A stretch of DNA of 64,000 nucleotides. It comes from Primulina eburnea (taxonomy: Eukaryota; Streptophyta; Magnoliopsida; Lamiales; Gesneriaceae). The notes beneath the pieces were generated by a model, which saw nothing but the letters and a program-made list of their open reading frames with translations, did not search any database and had not been told where the DNA came from. The stretch lies in NCBI RefSeq assembly GCF_022965805.1, contig NC_133117.1, positions 13,292,183 through 13,356,182 of the forward strand. The letters are read 5' to 3'. Below, one piece after another: positions 32,059 to 42,677 of this stretch (within the stretch, counting starts at the first letter, position 1; the number at the start of each line of letters is the position of its first letter). Both the position numbers and the translations under genes were made by a program.

Positions 32059-34110
32059 TGTGGGGACCCGAACGCTGATCTTTTTCTTAATCATCTTTGG
32101 GACTTAATTATAAATTAAGATAAACAGGGTCTAAAAATTTTTCTTTTTTAAAATGTCAATGCGGAAGGTAATGGAATCATGCTATTATACAAATCAGTAT
32201 AATAATACAAATCTTGTACAACATTTATTTAGTTCAACTAAGGTTCAACTACTATAATCAAGTAATAACACCTACTCTACAATAAGTCCGGAATCACCAC
32301 GCTAAACTCGTCTTCTCTCGTCATCTTCTCGACCCTGAACCTGCCCCCACCTGTTGTCATGCACACATACAAAACAAGACAACAGCCGGATAACTCCGGT
32401 GAGAATAAATCCCAGTATAAAACATGGTAAGCATGTATAGAAGCAATCTAAATCATAAAACATGCTATCATGATCATATTCAAAAGTAATAGATTTTATA
32501 ATCTATGAAATCAAATCAAAATAAGCATGCAACTCAATTCAGATAAACATGCAATTTAAATCAAATCATATAAACATGCTATCATGACTGATAGCAATAA
32601 ATATGGGTTTCGTAGTCTATGAAACCACATCTATAAACGCATGCAGTTCTAGTCAAATCATGTCTAGACTCGACTCAACTATAACTCTAGGGATCTCATT
32701 GTGAATAAGACGATCTATCACCTACTCTCCAATCGGGGTGACGGTACGTCTTATTCCTAGACTTCGGTCTAATCTGTATCCACATCTACAATAGGAGAGT
32801 GAATCTTCCCCTAAGCTGTGATATCACCGAACGTCTAGCAGTTTGACGGATCTGTCAAGACTCCCTATCTTAAATGCAATGCATATAAATCTATAAACAA
32901 AGCAGTAGCATATCAGCATATAAACAAGAATATTCATATCAGAATATAACAATAATCTAATATGTGATTTTATTGGGAAACTCAAATGAGATCTGATTTG
33001 AGTTATGTCTTCCCAGATATCACATGAATTATACCTTTGTCTTCCCTGTCTGACGAAGACGATGACCTGTATTCAAATCTGTCCATATCCAATCTGAAAT
33101 GACAATATTGAATACTCTGTATCAGTAAATAACTCAATACCCAACCTGTTCTAATCAATACTCAATTCAGTACATCATCTGACTAATATCTGAACAAGGT
33201 AAAATCTGATTCATATCAACAATAACACGATACAATCTAAATCGTTACTGAATCTGATTAATATCAATCGACTGATGTTTCGACAGCATAACAACACAGT
33301 CTTGTAATCCCGTCAATCTCAACATCACAGATACAATACCAGAATTAATACTCAATACCAGTACAATTCATAATCTAGATATCGGTATACTTAAATCAGT
33401 AATAACCCCATTCTGATATCAATTCTTAATCAATTCAACTCCGAAAATCATAACAATTGTATAAATAGTCTATTCTTTAATCTGACTTCAATTCTAGACT
33501 GTCTACGGTAGCAGAAACATCATATCTGGTTCATATTCAATTCTGACAATATCATAAATTCAAAACATGTTTAAACGTAACAAAACTTACATCCAGTTGT
33601 AGCCTGTGTTGATAGGAACACAGTACTGAAGTCGGATTCTAATTCGGACGGACGGATTTCTCACAAAAGACGTAAGGATTTCTCGTAATCTTTCCTCGAC
33701 TTCTTCTCGTTTTTCCCCTTTCTGATACTGAAGAAAGAAGGAATTTATATATATATCATACGTTGCATGCATGAGGACGAGTGGCTCATCCCTCCTATTA
33801 CACGTCTCGCGCTCGAGCGGCAAGAAAGTACCGCTCGAGCGCGGCACTTTCTGTCCGAAGGCTAGCTTATCTCCATTGGCGCTCGGGCGGTACTTTCTAC
33901 CGCTCGGGCGCCATACGTTCTGTCCAATTTTCTTACTTATGGTGTGTTGGCGCTCGGGCGGTCTTTTTCTACCGCTCGAGCGCAGAAGGTTCTGTACAAA
34001 ATTCTTATTTTTCTTGCACCGACGCCCGGCCTCGTCATTTGATTTCTTATTAATCTCAATCATGTTAACTAATCAATGTCTGATTAAATAATTAAATCTC
34101 GGGCATTACA
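32059..34110 (-). repeat. 5' LTR of element B
   Basis: 2052 bp partner of 26125-28225, followed by ATAAT. Only a few substitutions separate the two LTRs outside the 45-bp duplication, so the insertion is young. Confidence 0.93.
33809..33983. repeat. Three pairs of GC-rich palindromic 12-mers, second LTR of element B
   Basis: Starts are 33809, 33831, 33879, 33900, 33950 and 33972, with the same spacing as in the other LTR. Here the last motif is intact (CCGCTCGAGCGC), so all six copies are full. Confidence 0.95.
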
Positions 34111-34139
34111 ATAATTCACACAAAAAAGACAAAAAATTG

Positions 34140-34306
34140 TGTGAGACGGTCTCACAGGTTGTATTTATGAGACGAATATCTTATTTGGGTCATTCATGAA
34201 AAAATATTATTTTTTATGTTAAGAGTATTATTTTTTATTATGAATATGGGTAGAGTTGACCCGTCTCACATATTAGAATCCGTGAGACGGTCTCACATGA
34301 GACTCA
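34140..34306. repeat. Short dispersed element with GTGAGACGGTCTCAC palindromes at both ends
   Basis: TGTGAGACGGTCTCACA at 34140-34156 and CGTGAGACGGTCTCACAT at 34281-34298 flank an A/T-rich core containing GGGTAGAGTTGACCCGTCTCACA. The palindromic ends and small size suggest a MITE-like or other short dispersed element. Class and target duplication are not established. Confidence 0.65.
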
Positions 34307-35433
34307 CTCCACAAAAAATATCAAGAAACTTTTAAAATTCATCCATAAATTAATCTATTTTAAATTTTATTTTGGTAGTGTAATTAGTCATATTTTGTTC
34401 TAAACACAATATCAGACGTCATATAAGCACCATATTATAAAAAAGAAAGTGCAAAAAAAAAAAAAAAACTCCCTAATTAAAGAATCAAAATAATCCTATT
34501 TACTTTATAATTTTTTTATGAATATTGTAATTTTGTTAGCGAAATTTCTAAATAAAAGAATAATAGTTAATAATTTTTTCATGAAAAACAGTAATTTTTT
34601 TACTGAAATTGCTTGATAACAGAATTCTAGAACGAAACCTGTAAAGACAAAACTGTAAACATAATATATAAATAGGTTGTTTAAAATATGAGTATCGTGT
34701 ATGTAAAAAAAACTAAACCGAGGCCTGTAGCAAGTACAATTTTTTTAAAACAGATTTATCCCCTCCTGTATGTGCTCCAAGGATTTAACCGGACGTCTAT
34801 TTCTCAAGGTACTACGGTCAAACCAGCAGTGATGTTGAACAAATCATCACACAGACGAACGAAGAATAACTGAAATTTATCAGCGAACAATTAGGAGCAC
34901 AAGCAGTCTGTGCAGGAAGAAAGAGGAGGCAGAATGTAGGAGCGAGGGAGAAAGTTGTTGACACATCCTTTATTTTTACACGTAGATTGCACTCATACAA
35001 GAGGCCAAAAGTTACCATCAAAAGGGCAGCTGAAGCACCAACATATAGGGAGATGGAACAATAACAGTCAAGCATGTGAAAGGTCTCAAGGGCACGTGGA
35101 ATGTCTTTTTTGAGGAAAGAAATTGTAAAAGGTGACATAGCCTATCTAGGTATTTTTTGCCTTGATCACTCCGACATTCGACGCATCCAATTCGCGTTCG
35201 TACGCTTGAAAACAAATCAATCATTTTTCAGTTCAAATCGAGCTCATGATTTGCACCCCCTACGCCGACGTGCGCGATAAAGTACTTCTTGACCAATCAT
35301 TCTTACACTTTCATAAAGTGTAGCACAATATAAACTTATCAATACCTCTTTATTTTTCCTATGTTCGACAAACACACGATTCTCCAACTCTCATGCACAC
35401 ATAGAAAGTCTAATAACACACACAACCCAATAT

Positions 35434-35480
<47 letters not shown>

Positions 35481-36300
35481 AATCCAACAAATTTTGCTCC
35501 TATTTGTTTGCTTCTTTGTCATTTCTGTCATCTATACTGTCAACTTCTGGCATTAGTTCGCTATGTTTCCTTACTTTGTTTCCCAAATTTTCGTTATTTT
35601 TTCGTGTGATGCTGACATGACATTGACGTGTTGTGCTACGTACATAATATAAAACTAAATTCACATAGAAACAAATATAAAAATACTAACATTGCAATTT
35701 TTTATTTTTGTAATTTTCAAAACCAATATGAATCAAAAAAAATTTTTCTGGTAAAAAACAATATATATTTTATAAAAAAATTATACATCAAAAATAAAAA
35801 AAATTGTCCATCGATTGATGGAATTTGGTATTTTTAGTATCCCACGATGGGTATACTCCTAATTACGGCAACTATTTTGAGAGGTGAAATAAACTATATT
35901 TATAGGTCAGGAATGTAGCCACGACTTCAAAATTGGAAAGGCTATGTCTCACAGCTTCTATGAACTAAACAAAATATTGGTGTGCATGAATATGATCAGA
36001 TAAGTATGATATCAATGAAGTTTTAAAATTATATTATTGGATAAATTATGGTTAATTTAGATTTTGCAAGGACGTTTAAGATATTATAAAATAGTAAGCA
36101 CAATAATCAGGTAAGTTAAATACATATCAAACAATATATTATTAATATCTATATATTACTCATTTCCTATTTTATCAAACTTATTATTCATCTCATCCAT
36201 AACATCAAACGATATCTTATAAATCCAGTATTTTTTTCAAGGAAAAGAATTCATCCAATAATGATTTTTATTTGATTAAATTTGTGATTGAAGTCAAGAT
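34307..36300. other. Stretch with no recognisable gene
   Basis: It contains poly-A runs, an (AT)n tract at 35443-35476 and weak open frames on both strands (for example 34818-35138 minus, 106 codons, hydrophobic and unrecognised). I see no motif or repeat strong enough to name. It is probably old intergenic or element-derived DNA. Confidence 0.5.
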
Positions 36301-36771
36301 TGTTAGAGTAGATGTCCTACAAGCCAACAGTTGGCTAGAGAATTTATTGACTCAAGTGTAATAAACTATCTTTATTTTAATATAATTAATTATTTCATTG
36401 TTTGTTATTTCTTTATCTGTATACCCATGTGAACAAAATAGATAAAGACCTTTATTTTATTTTAATACAATTGAATCGTAATTCGATGTTGAAACTCGTT
36501 TGTAAACACTGCATATTCTAAATTCGTTCCTAGTTGATTCAGCCGCCTAAAACATAGATAAAGGTCGCTTGAGCTCGACACTAGCATCTGTGATGTTGTG
36601 TACTGCGTTTCTTGGTAAGGGCATAAAGATGTCCAAACATGCATATGGTGTAGTCATATGATGATTATACCGAACAACCCTCCCTTGGACTTTCCAAGTG
36701 ATTATCATTCATCGAGAGGATAAGTCTGTGGTTATGATTGTGCTACTTTGTAGGATATCCAAAGAATTCTG

Positions 36772-37131
36772 TTGGATATTAATTCTATCATCTCAATGAA
36801 GCAAAATGTTTGTTTCAAGAAATGCCACCTTTTTGGAAAAGAAATTTTATTGGATAGAAAAGGAAAGATGATAGAACTTGAAGAAATTCAAGATACTCCC
36901 TCAACTATAGAAGTTGAACCCAATTTCAAACAACCAGTAGTTGAAGTACACGTTCCTAGAAGGTTTGATAGAGTTGTCAGACCACCTGCAAGATATACGC
37001 TTCTTCATGAACAAGGCCATGATGAGCTTTGTGTTGGATGTGATCCAAGGAACTTCAAAGAAGCAATTTCTGATGCTTATTCATCCAAATGGTCTCAAGC
37101 AGGCATCAAAGAGTTGGAACCTCATATTTGA
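36772..37131 (+). pseudogene. pol: Copia integrase tail fused to an RT fragment
   Basis: The frame holds a post-integrase linker (EVHVPRRFDRVVRPPARYTLL and NFKEAISDAYSSKW), matching the region just before copia RT. It then jumps to KELEPHIF-like sequence from the end of the RT palm. The RT fingers and palm start are missing, so a deletion has joined the two parts. The overlap with the next frame reflects a phase change at about 37130. Confidence 0.75.
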
Positions 37132-38042
37132 TAGTACTATCAAAGAGTTTTGTTTTGCTAAGAATCCTGAGAAACCATGCGTGTACAAGAAAGTTAGTGG
37201 GAGTGTAGTGACATTCCTAGTACTTTATGTTGATGACAACATGCTCATTGAGAATGATGTAGGATTACTGCAATCAACTAAAGTATGGTTAGTAAGTAAA
37301 TTCTCCATGAAAGACATAGGTAAAGAATCCTATGTATTGGGAATACAAATCTATAGAGATAGATCAAAGAGGATGTTGAGGTTCACCCAAGCGATTTTTA
37401 TCAATATCATTCTAAATAGATTCTCTATGGAAAGTCCAAGAGATGATACTTACCAATGTGTCATGGTGTTAGTCTATCTAATTCAGTGTGCCCCAATACT
37501 GATGGAAAGATAGAGATGATGACAAGTATTCCATATGCGTCTGCCATTGGTAGTATCATGTATGGTATGATATCGAAACATCCTGATGTTGCTTACGCTC
37601 TGAGTGTTACAAGCAGGTATCAGGAAAACCCTGGTCCAATGCATTGGAAAGCCGTGAAAGATATTCTTAAGTACTTGAGAAGGACTAAGAATTTTTCATG
37701 GTCTATGGGGGTGGAGAATTCAAATTGGAAGGCTACACTGATTCTAGCTTCCAATGTGACGTAGATGATTCGAAATCGATCTCTGGTTTTGTATTCATGC
37801 TAAATGGTGCAGCTGTCTCTTGGAAAAGTTCCAAGCAAGACACCGTTGCGGATTCCACCACTGAAGCTAAATACATTGTTGCATCTACTGCAGCAAAAGA
37901 GGCAGTTTGGATGAGGAATTTTGTCCAAGAGTTGGGCGCTATTCCTAATGGAGTTGATTCAGTCCCTGTGTACTGCGAAAACACTGGTGCCATTGCGCAA
38001 GCAAAGGAAGCAAGGTCTCATCAGCGATCCAAATATTACTGA
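37132..38042 (+). pseudogene. pol: Copia RT end and RNase H, frameshifted
   Basis: Blocks seen are KPCVYKKVSGS, FLVLYVDDNMLI (the catalytic YVDD is kept), FSMKDIGKESYVLGIQI, PYASAIGSIMYGMI, HPDVAYALS and YLRRTKNF. The RNase H part follows with [29 protein letters not shown] and the KEAVWMRNF block. At least three phase changes occur (near 37456-37513, 37700 and 38040). The 3' end decays into stops before the purine tract. Confidence 0.85.
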
Positions 38043-38206
38043 GGAAGTTCCACATCATACGGGAGATTGTGGGAAGAAGAGACATATCAGTCGAAAGAGT
38101 CCCTCTGCAAATAATGTTACTGATCCACTTATATAACCCTTGCCAAGACCATTGTTTGAGTAGCATCGGAAATGGGATTAAAGTTTATGAGTTGTTGGCT
38201 CTAGGG

Positions 38207-38262
38207 CAAGTGGGAGATTGTTAGAGTAGAGGCCCAGCAAGCCAACGGTTGGCTAGAAAATT
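38207..38262 (+). repeat. Polypurine tract and first 44 bp of the 3' LTR
   Basis: CAAGTGGGAGAT at 38207-38218 precedes TGTTAGAGTAGAGG at 38219. The LTR breaks off within GGCTAGAAAATT, where it meets AGCAACCGTCGCTAA. Confidence 0.85.
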
Positions 38263-38339
38263 AGCAACCGTCGCTAATTAATTTCGATTATATCACATAT
38301 CCTTCAGAGACGAGCTCATTTCGATCCACTTTGTCCTTC

Positions 38340-39680
38340 AAAATTACCCCTAACACCACGCCGTTTCACTCACCGCCGTTCGCTTCGAACCACCAACACC
38401 ACCGCCGTTCCACTCACCGAGAGGGAAGCAAAACACCACAGTTCCCTTCCATTTTGCATTTTCCACGTTGATTTCTAATTTTCTATACGTATCTGGGAAT
38501 TGTTTTCTCTAGCAAGAAACATGATGAATTTTTCCTTGTCCGAGTTTTGTGCGGTTTGAGATGCTCACGGGACACCAATGTTGCTCTAAAATTTTCTTCT
38601 AGGGTTTTGTGTTACCTGCCTACTCTGCTAGAAGCCAATTTCAATTCAGGTATTTGTAATTCTTAAATTCAATCTGTATTGTTTCTCAAAGAAAATTTAA
38701 AAACCAATTTGTATTTTCTCAATCAATTAGTGATGTTTTATTTATTTATAATTTTTTGGGCGAAACTCGATGGATTTTTCATTTGCCTTTCACTCCCAAG
38801 GTGTTTACTTCAGTATTAATTGCCCTGAATTTTGTTATACCTTATATGCCTTGTTTAAAAGCCACATATAAGAACTGATTGTTCTGTTATGTTATGTTAT
38901 GCAAGATCTCTGTAATTTTTTGTTGTTGTTTCTTTCTGGACCTGAAAGTGAAGTAGCTTAATTTAATTTTCTGTTTGGAGTGTATTACTGTCATTGTATC
39001 GTGTGACTATATTTGTTTGTTAAATGAGAGAAATTGAGTTCATGTTGATTCATTTGCTTCTTGGGTTTAGGGTGTAATTTTCTTATTGAATATTTGAAGT
39101 CCATACCCCACCCCTGGGATATACATACATGTGTTAATTAATCAACTGAATCATAATACTTTACTTTTTCTTGATAAAGCTGAAACTTCTTGTGAATATG
39201 GTTGATATGTCTTCAAAGTCGACGTCACTTAAAGACTACCTTAAGAAATACACAAGTGACGATGATGCAGAAAAGAAAAAGAAGAAGAAGATAAAAAAGG
39301 GTAAACCGGTTTCTGAAGGTGTTCTTATTGTGGATGAAGATCCCACCTGGCAAAGGCCAAGGAAACTCAATGAAGAAGAAGATTCAGCAGGTAACTACAA
39401 ATAGACATTTTTTTCAGCCTATGATCACATTTTTAGCTCAATTATGTCAATTACCATAATCAAACCTGTTATAGACGAAGATAAGCCTCAGGTTGATGAA
39501 GATATTGAAGTTAAGCATATGAAACAGTGTAAATTCAACTTCTTCAGTTTCTGATCTTTCTCCCTCAAGAAAGAGACTTAAAGAATCGCCTCTTTTGATT
39601 GATCGTGCAAAGACTAGTTTAGTGTCTGGTTTGGATATTAAAGAAGAAATTGATAGAAAGAAAAAGGAAGATTTGCTAAG
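38340..39680 (+). pseudogene. BUD13: BUD13-like splicing factor, 5' gene fragment
   Basis: BUD13 is a component of the RES complex of the spliceosome. The fragment includes a CT-rich 5' untranslated exon ending at 38649, an intron with GT...AG limits (38650-39179), and a coding exon (39180-39390) starting at ATG 39198 or 39207. That exon carries TSLKDYLKKY, a Lys-rich run and VLIVDEDPTWQRPRKLNEEE, the conserved BUD13 N-terminus. After an intron (39391-39474) the next exon gives DEDKPQVDEDIEVKHMKQ. It is then shortened and shifted by one phase into SDLSPSRKRLKE and SGLDIKEEIDRKKKEDLLR at 39680. The C-terminal domain that binds partners is missing. Confidence 0.82.
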
Positions 39681-40479
39681 GTAACTATTATGTTTTCATT
39701 AATATTGTGTCCAAGATTCTCTCTCTACTGCTCAAACATCCGTATTTTCCCCATGGAATTACCTAATTTTGCATCCTGGTAATCTGTACGAGTTGGATCA
39801 GCAACTCCATTAAAATATTTGCATTATATATTATCATTTGTTTCTTGTTAGCATCATTTATACGAATTGGATCAGTGGCGCCCTGCTAAAATTGGCATTA
39901 AATATTGTTTCTTCTTTATATTCTTCAGATACCAAATCAAAACAGGAATCTTTGTCCTGATACGACACATTTATTAAGAAAGTTTTTCCAACGTTTTTGT
40001 TCATGTTTCGTTGACTATTGTTTTAATATTCATCATGTCTCATTTGAAATGGGGTGTGTTTTTGGTTTAGTAAGTGCAATTGTCTTCATGCAATTGGGGT
40101 AATCTGTATTTCAAGATGCAAATGAAATAAGTTTGTACTTTCAAATGAAACATGCCTCTACCAGTACTGATATATTTTATATCTGTCAATTTATATTTGA
40201 AATAGAAGAATCTAATGTATTTTCTTTTTCAAATTTCAGTTTGCAGGATGCATCAAGAACCAATATTACACTCAATGTCAATATGACAAGGTCAGAAGTG
40301 AATTTGTTTACTCCTATGTAGGTGCTTAGATGGATGGTGTATGTTGGGATAAATATTTTGTTTGTCATTGCGGATTTTTGGATATACTTTTGGTTTTGTG
40401 GATACATTTTTTGGGTTACTTGTGGATTGATGAATATGTAATTGTGGATTCGTGGATATTAATCATATTAGTGCATTAA
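39681..40479. other. Intron-like sequence after the BUD13 fragment
   Basis: T-rich sequence starting with a donor GTAACT. A short open piece at 40242-40320 after TTTCAG could be a further decayed exon, but its protein does not match the next BUD13 block clearly. Confidence 0.4.
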
Positions 40480-41260
40480 GTCATATATTGCGAAGTCTTT
40501 TTTTAATACACTAATTATATTAGTGTATTAAGTCATATATTGCGAAGTCTTTTTTTAAAAATTACTTCATCAAAATAAAAAATAATGAAGTGTAACAGGT
40601 AAATTCCTTCGTTGTTATTTGCAAATTGTGAAGTAACATAATATTAAATACTTCGTTAATAAGAAATCAGACGAAGTAATATAATTAATTTACTTCAACA
40701 TTGTTCTGTAAAAACGAAGTTGTTTTGCGCAATTACTTCATCAAAACACAAATTACTGACGTCTTTCGAACCATTTACTTCGTCACTAAATGCAAATTGT
40801 GAAATAACATAATATAAAATACTTCAACAAATAAGAAAAATGCTGAAGTTATAGATAATATTTACTTCGACAAATAGGATAAATTGTGAAGTTGTTTGTG
40901 TCTATTACCTCATCAAAATACATAACTACGAAGTCTTTCAGGTGAATTACTTCGTCGATTATTGTAAACAATGAAGTAAACTATTAAAAACTACTTCGCT
41001 AAATAATAATTAAGACGAAGTTATATATGATATATTACTTCATTATTTACAATAATCGTTGAAGTAAAACACATTTCTTACTTCGCCACCGGCCCAATTC
41101 TGGACCGGTTTTCGAAGACTTCAGTGTTTTCAAACATACAACTTCGGTTATAATGCGAAGTAAAAGGTACATCTATTACTTCACGTCCATATACTTCGGC
41201 AATTAGCTACCTTATTACTTCATTGAATACGCGAAGTAAAAAGCGATTTTTCTACTAGTG
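40480..41260. repeat. Inverted motif array TTACTTCG / CGAAGTAA with CACTA-type end
   Basis: About twenty copies of TTACTTCG-like or CGAAGTAA-like motifs alternate in orientation from about 40495 to 41235. They lead into the terminus TTTTTCTACTAGTG at 41247-41260. Alternating subterminal repeats that end in TAGTG are the signature of a CACTA right end. The three bases TTA follow. Confidence 0.75.
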
Positions 41261-41853
41261 TTAGCGACGGTATTTTATAAACCCATCGCTAAATATTAAC
41301 CGATTTTTTAAAAAAATTAGAAACTACGACAACGTTTGATCAAAAATCGTTGTCTATAACCAAATAAAACACTAAGAAATGACAACGTTTTAAAAAATCG
41401 TTGTTGTAGTTAAAAAACCATCCGAAAGACAACGGTTTACACAAATCGTTGTCTTGGACCCTTGACTGAATCTTATATAGACAACGGTTTTTTAAAAACG
41501 TTGTTGTAGCCCAAAAAATCATCCAAAAGACAACGGTTTTTAAAAACCGTTGTCGTAGTCTAAAAAAAACCGCTCATAGACAATGGCTGTTAAAACCGTT
41601 GTTGTAGCCCAAAAAAAAGCTCTTAGACAACAGTTTTTAAAAACCGTTGTTGTAACGAAAAAAAACGCTCATAAACAACGGTTTTTAAAGACACATAAAA
41701 GACAACGGTTTTTTAAAAACCGTTGTCTATAAGCGAGTTTTTTAGGCTACGACAACGGATTTTGTTAAAACCGTTGTTAAAAGAAAAAAGACAACGCTTT
41801 TAATAAAAACCGTTGTCGTATGAGTGTTGTTGATTAAAGCTTTTCTTGTAGTG
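41261..41853. mobile_element. CACTA terminal region with ACAACGGTTTT inverted motifs
   Basis: A second array, from about 41327, alternates ACAACGGTTTTTAAAAA and AACCGTTGTC and ends in TTTTCTTGTAGTG at 41841-41853, the complement of CACTACAAGAAAA. This is a classic CACTA terminus. Its first bases (41261-41295) carry the AGCGACGG motif seen at 1090-1690 and 38263. The matching left end is not visible here, so the array may be a solo end or part of a larger interrupted element. Confidence 0.75.
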
Positions 41854-42101
41854 TAATCCCCAAATCAATCTACAAAAAATCTCTAAATGATGCAAATATT
41901 TGAAACGAAGATTTTGAAAGCCTGTTGACATCTTTAAAAGAAATTTTACTAGTTACATCCCATTTGCAAAATTTATGTTCCCTAGAAGTTAGAACACTAG
42001 GAGGAAATATTTCCCACGACAAACAAATACAGAATGCTTCATTTTGGAAAATTTGTCAGTGGATGGGTTCATTGGAGATGGTGGCGGAATCCGCCTCCCA
42101 T
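41854..42101. other. Short stretch between CACTA end and PQT3 fragment
   Basis: A 60-codon plus-strand frame (41925-42107) reads LLVTSHLQNLCSLEVRTLGG and so on. It has Leu spacing faintly like a leucine-rich repeat protein, but I cannot assign it. Confidence 0.3.
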
Positions 42102-42677
42102 TTATGACTCTTCTTCTTTCTTTATCCCATGTCTAGACCTTCTTGGAGCCTCATCTTCGCTGCCGCTTTCATCATTCCTGTAGTTTCCAGCACTGAAATG
42201 ATCATCTTGTTGAGTTTTACCACTCTGCTGATGTTGCCCTTCATCTTCTGGTCCACCGCCGGATCCTACCATCTCTGTACCTTTAACTCGATCTGAATTC
42301 TCACACCTATAACTAGTTGGTGCCCTCATATCTCTGTTAACCAGATAAGAATTTTGGGGAAGTTGTGATTGAGGTTGTGGACAAAAAGAAGGCATACCAA
42401 CTGTCCTACCAGCTCTAGTCATGGTAGCAACTCCGATACCCATGAAAGGAGCCCTTGGACCCATAACCATCCCAAATCCACCTGAAGGTCGACCGGGGAA
42501 CATCATACTAGGGGCAGGACCTACAAAATCACCAAAGAACCTAGGACCATATGGTCCAAACCCGCGGGGAGCAGCCATACCAAAAATGTCAGGCACAGGA
42601 AAACCATCAGGATTCATAGCTCGATACGAAAATCCATCGCCCCCCAACATGTTAGGAGGAAAACCTCGAACACTTGC
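42102..42677 (-). pseudogene. PQT3: PQT3-like E3 ubiquitin ligase, C-terminal fragment
   Basis: PQT3-type proteins are RBBP6-related E3 ligases (DWNN, zinc knuckle and RING/U-box domains). Only the low-complexity C-terminus is present, with RGFPPNMLGGDGFSYRAMNP, then Gly/Phe/Met-rich text with FGPYGPRFFGDF and MMFPGRPSGGFGMVMGPRAPF. The acidic-basic tail SGSEDEAPRRSRHGIKKEEES comes last. The terminal SEDEAPRRSRHG block is the best family marker. The reading frame is open and ends with a normal stop. The upstream part of the gene is cut at 42677, where a Tekay LTR begins. The catalytic domains are absent, so it cannot act as a ligase. Confidence 0.68.

Larger units (their letters stand above)
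26125..34110 (-). mobile_element. Ty3/gypsy element B, gag-only, relative of element A
   Basis: LTRs of about 2.1 kb (26125-28225 and 32059-34110) are flanked by a perfect ATAAT duplication (26120-26124 and 34111-34115). On the minus strand the 5' LTR lies at the right, followed by an initiator tRNA-Met primer site, gag, a vestigial protease, a long non-coding interior, a purine tract and the 3' LTR. LTR ends match those of element A (TGTAATGCCCGAG at one end, GGGTCCCCACA at the other), as do gag and the interior. RT and integrase are missing. Confidence 0.93.
36301..38262 (+). mobile_element. Second Ty1/copia element, internally deleted
   Basis: A 5' LTR starts TGTTAGAGTAGATGTCC at 36301. 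The same start (TGTTAGAGTAGAGGCC) reappears at 38219 after a purine tract AAGTGGGAGAT. Shared words CAAGCCAAC.GTTGGCTAGA confirm the pair. Between them only the integrase tail, the end of RT and RNase H remain; gag, protease, the integrase core and most of RT are deleted. The 3' LTR is cut after about 44 bp at 38262, where GCGACGG-type sequence begins. Confidence 0.85.
38263..41260. mobile_element. Probable CACTA element carrying a BUD13 gene fragment
   Basis: The right end is TTTTTCTACTAGTG (41247-41260), which reads CACTAGTAGAAAAA on the other strand and follows a dense array of inverted motifs. The left limit is less certain: at 38263 copia LTR sequence changes to AGCAACCGTCGCTAA, without a clear CACTA start. 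Inside lie the 5' end and first coding exons of BUD13. A CACTA-type capture is the best explanation, but the two ends are not proven to belong to one element. Confidence 0.5.

Noticed and set aside
34818..35138. 106-codon minus-strand hydrophobic frame
   Set aside because: No recognised motif, no start context and no conservation evidence from sequence alone.
41925..42107. 60-codon frame with leucine spacing, considered as a resistance-gene LRR piece
   Set aside because: Too short, and the LRR pattern is too weak to name.
42102..42677. PQT3 fragment as an intact small gene
   Set aside because: All catalytic domains are missing and the frame is cut at an LTR start.
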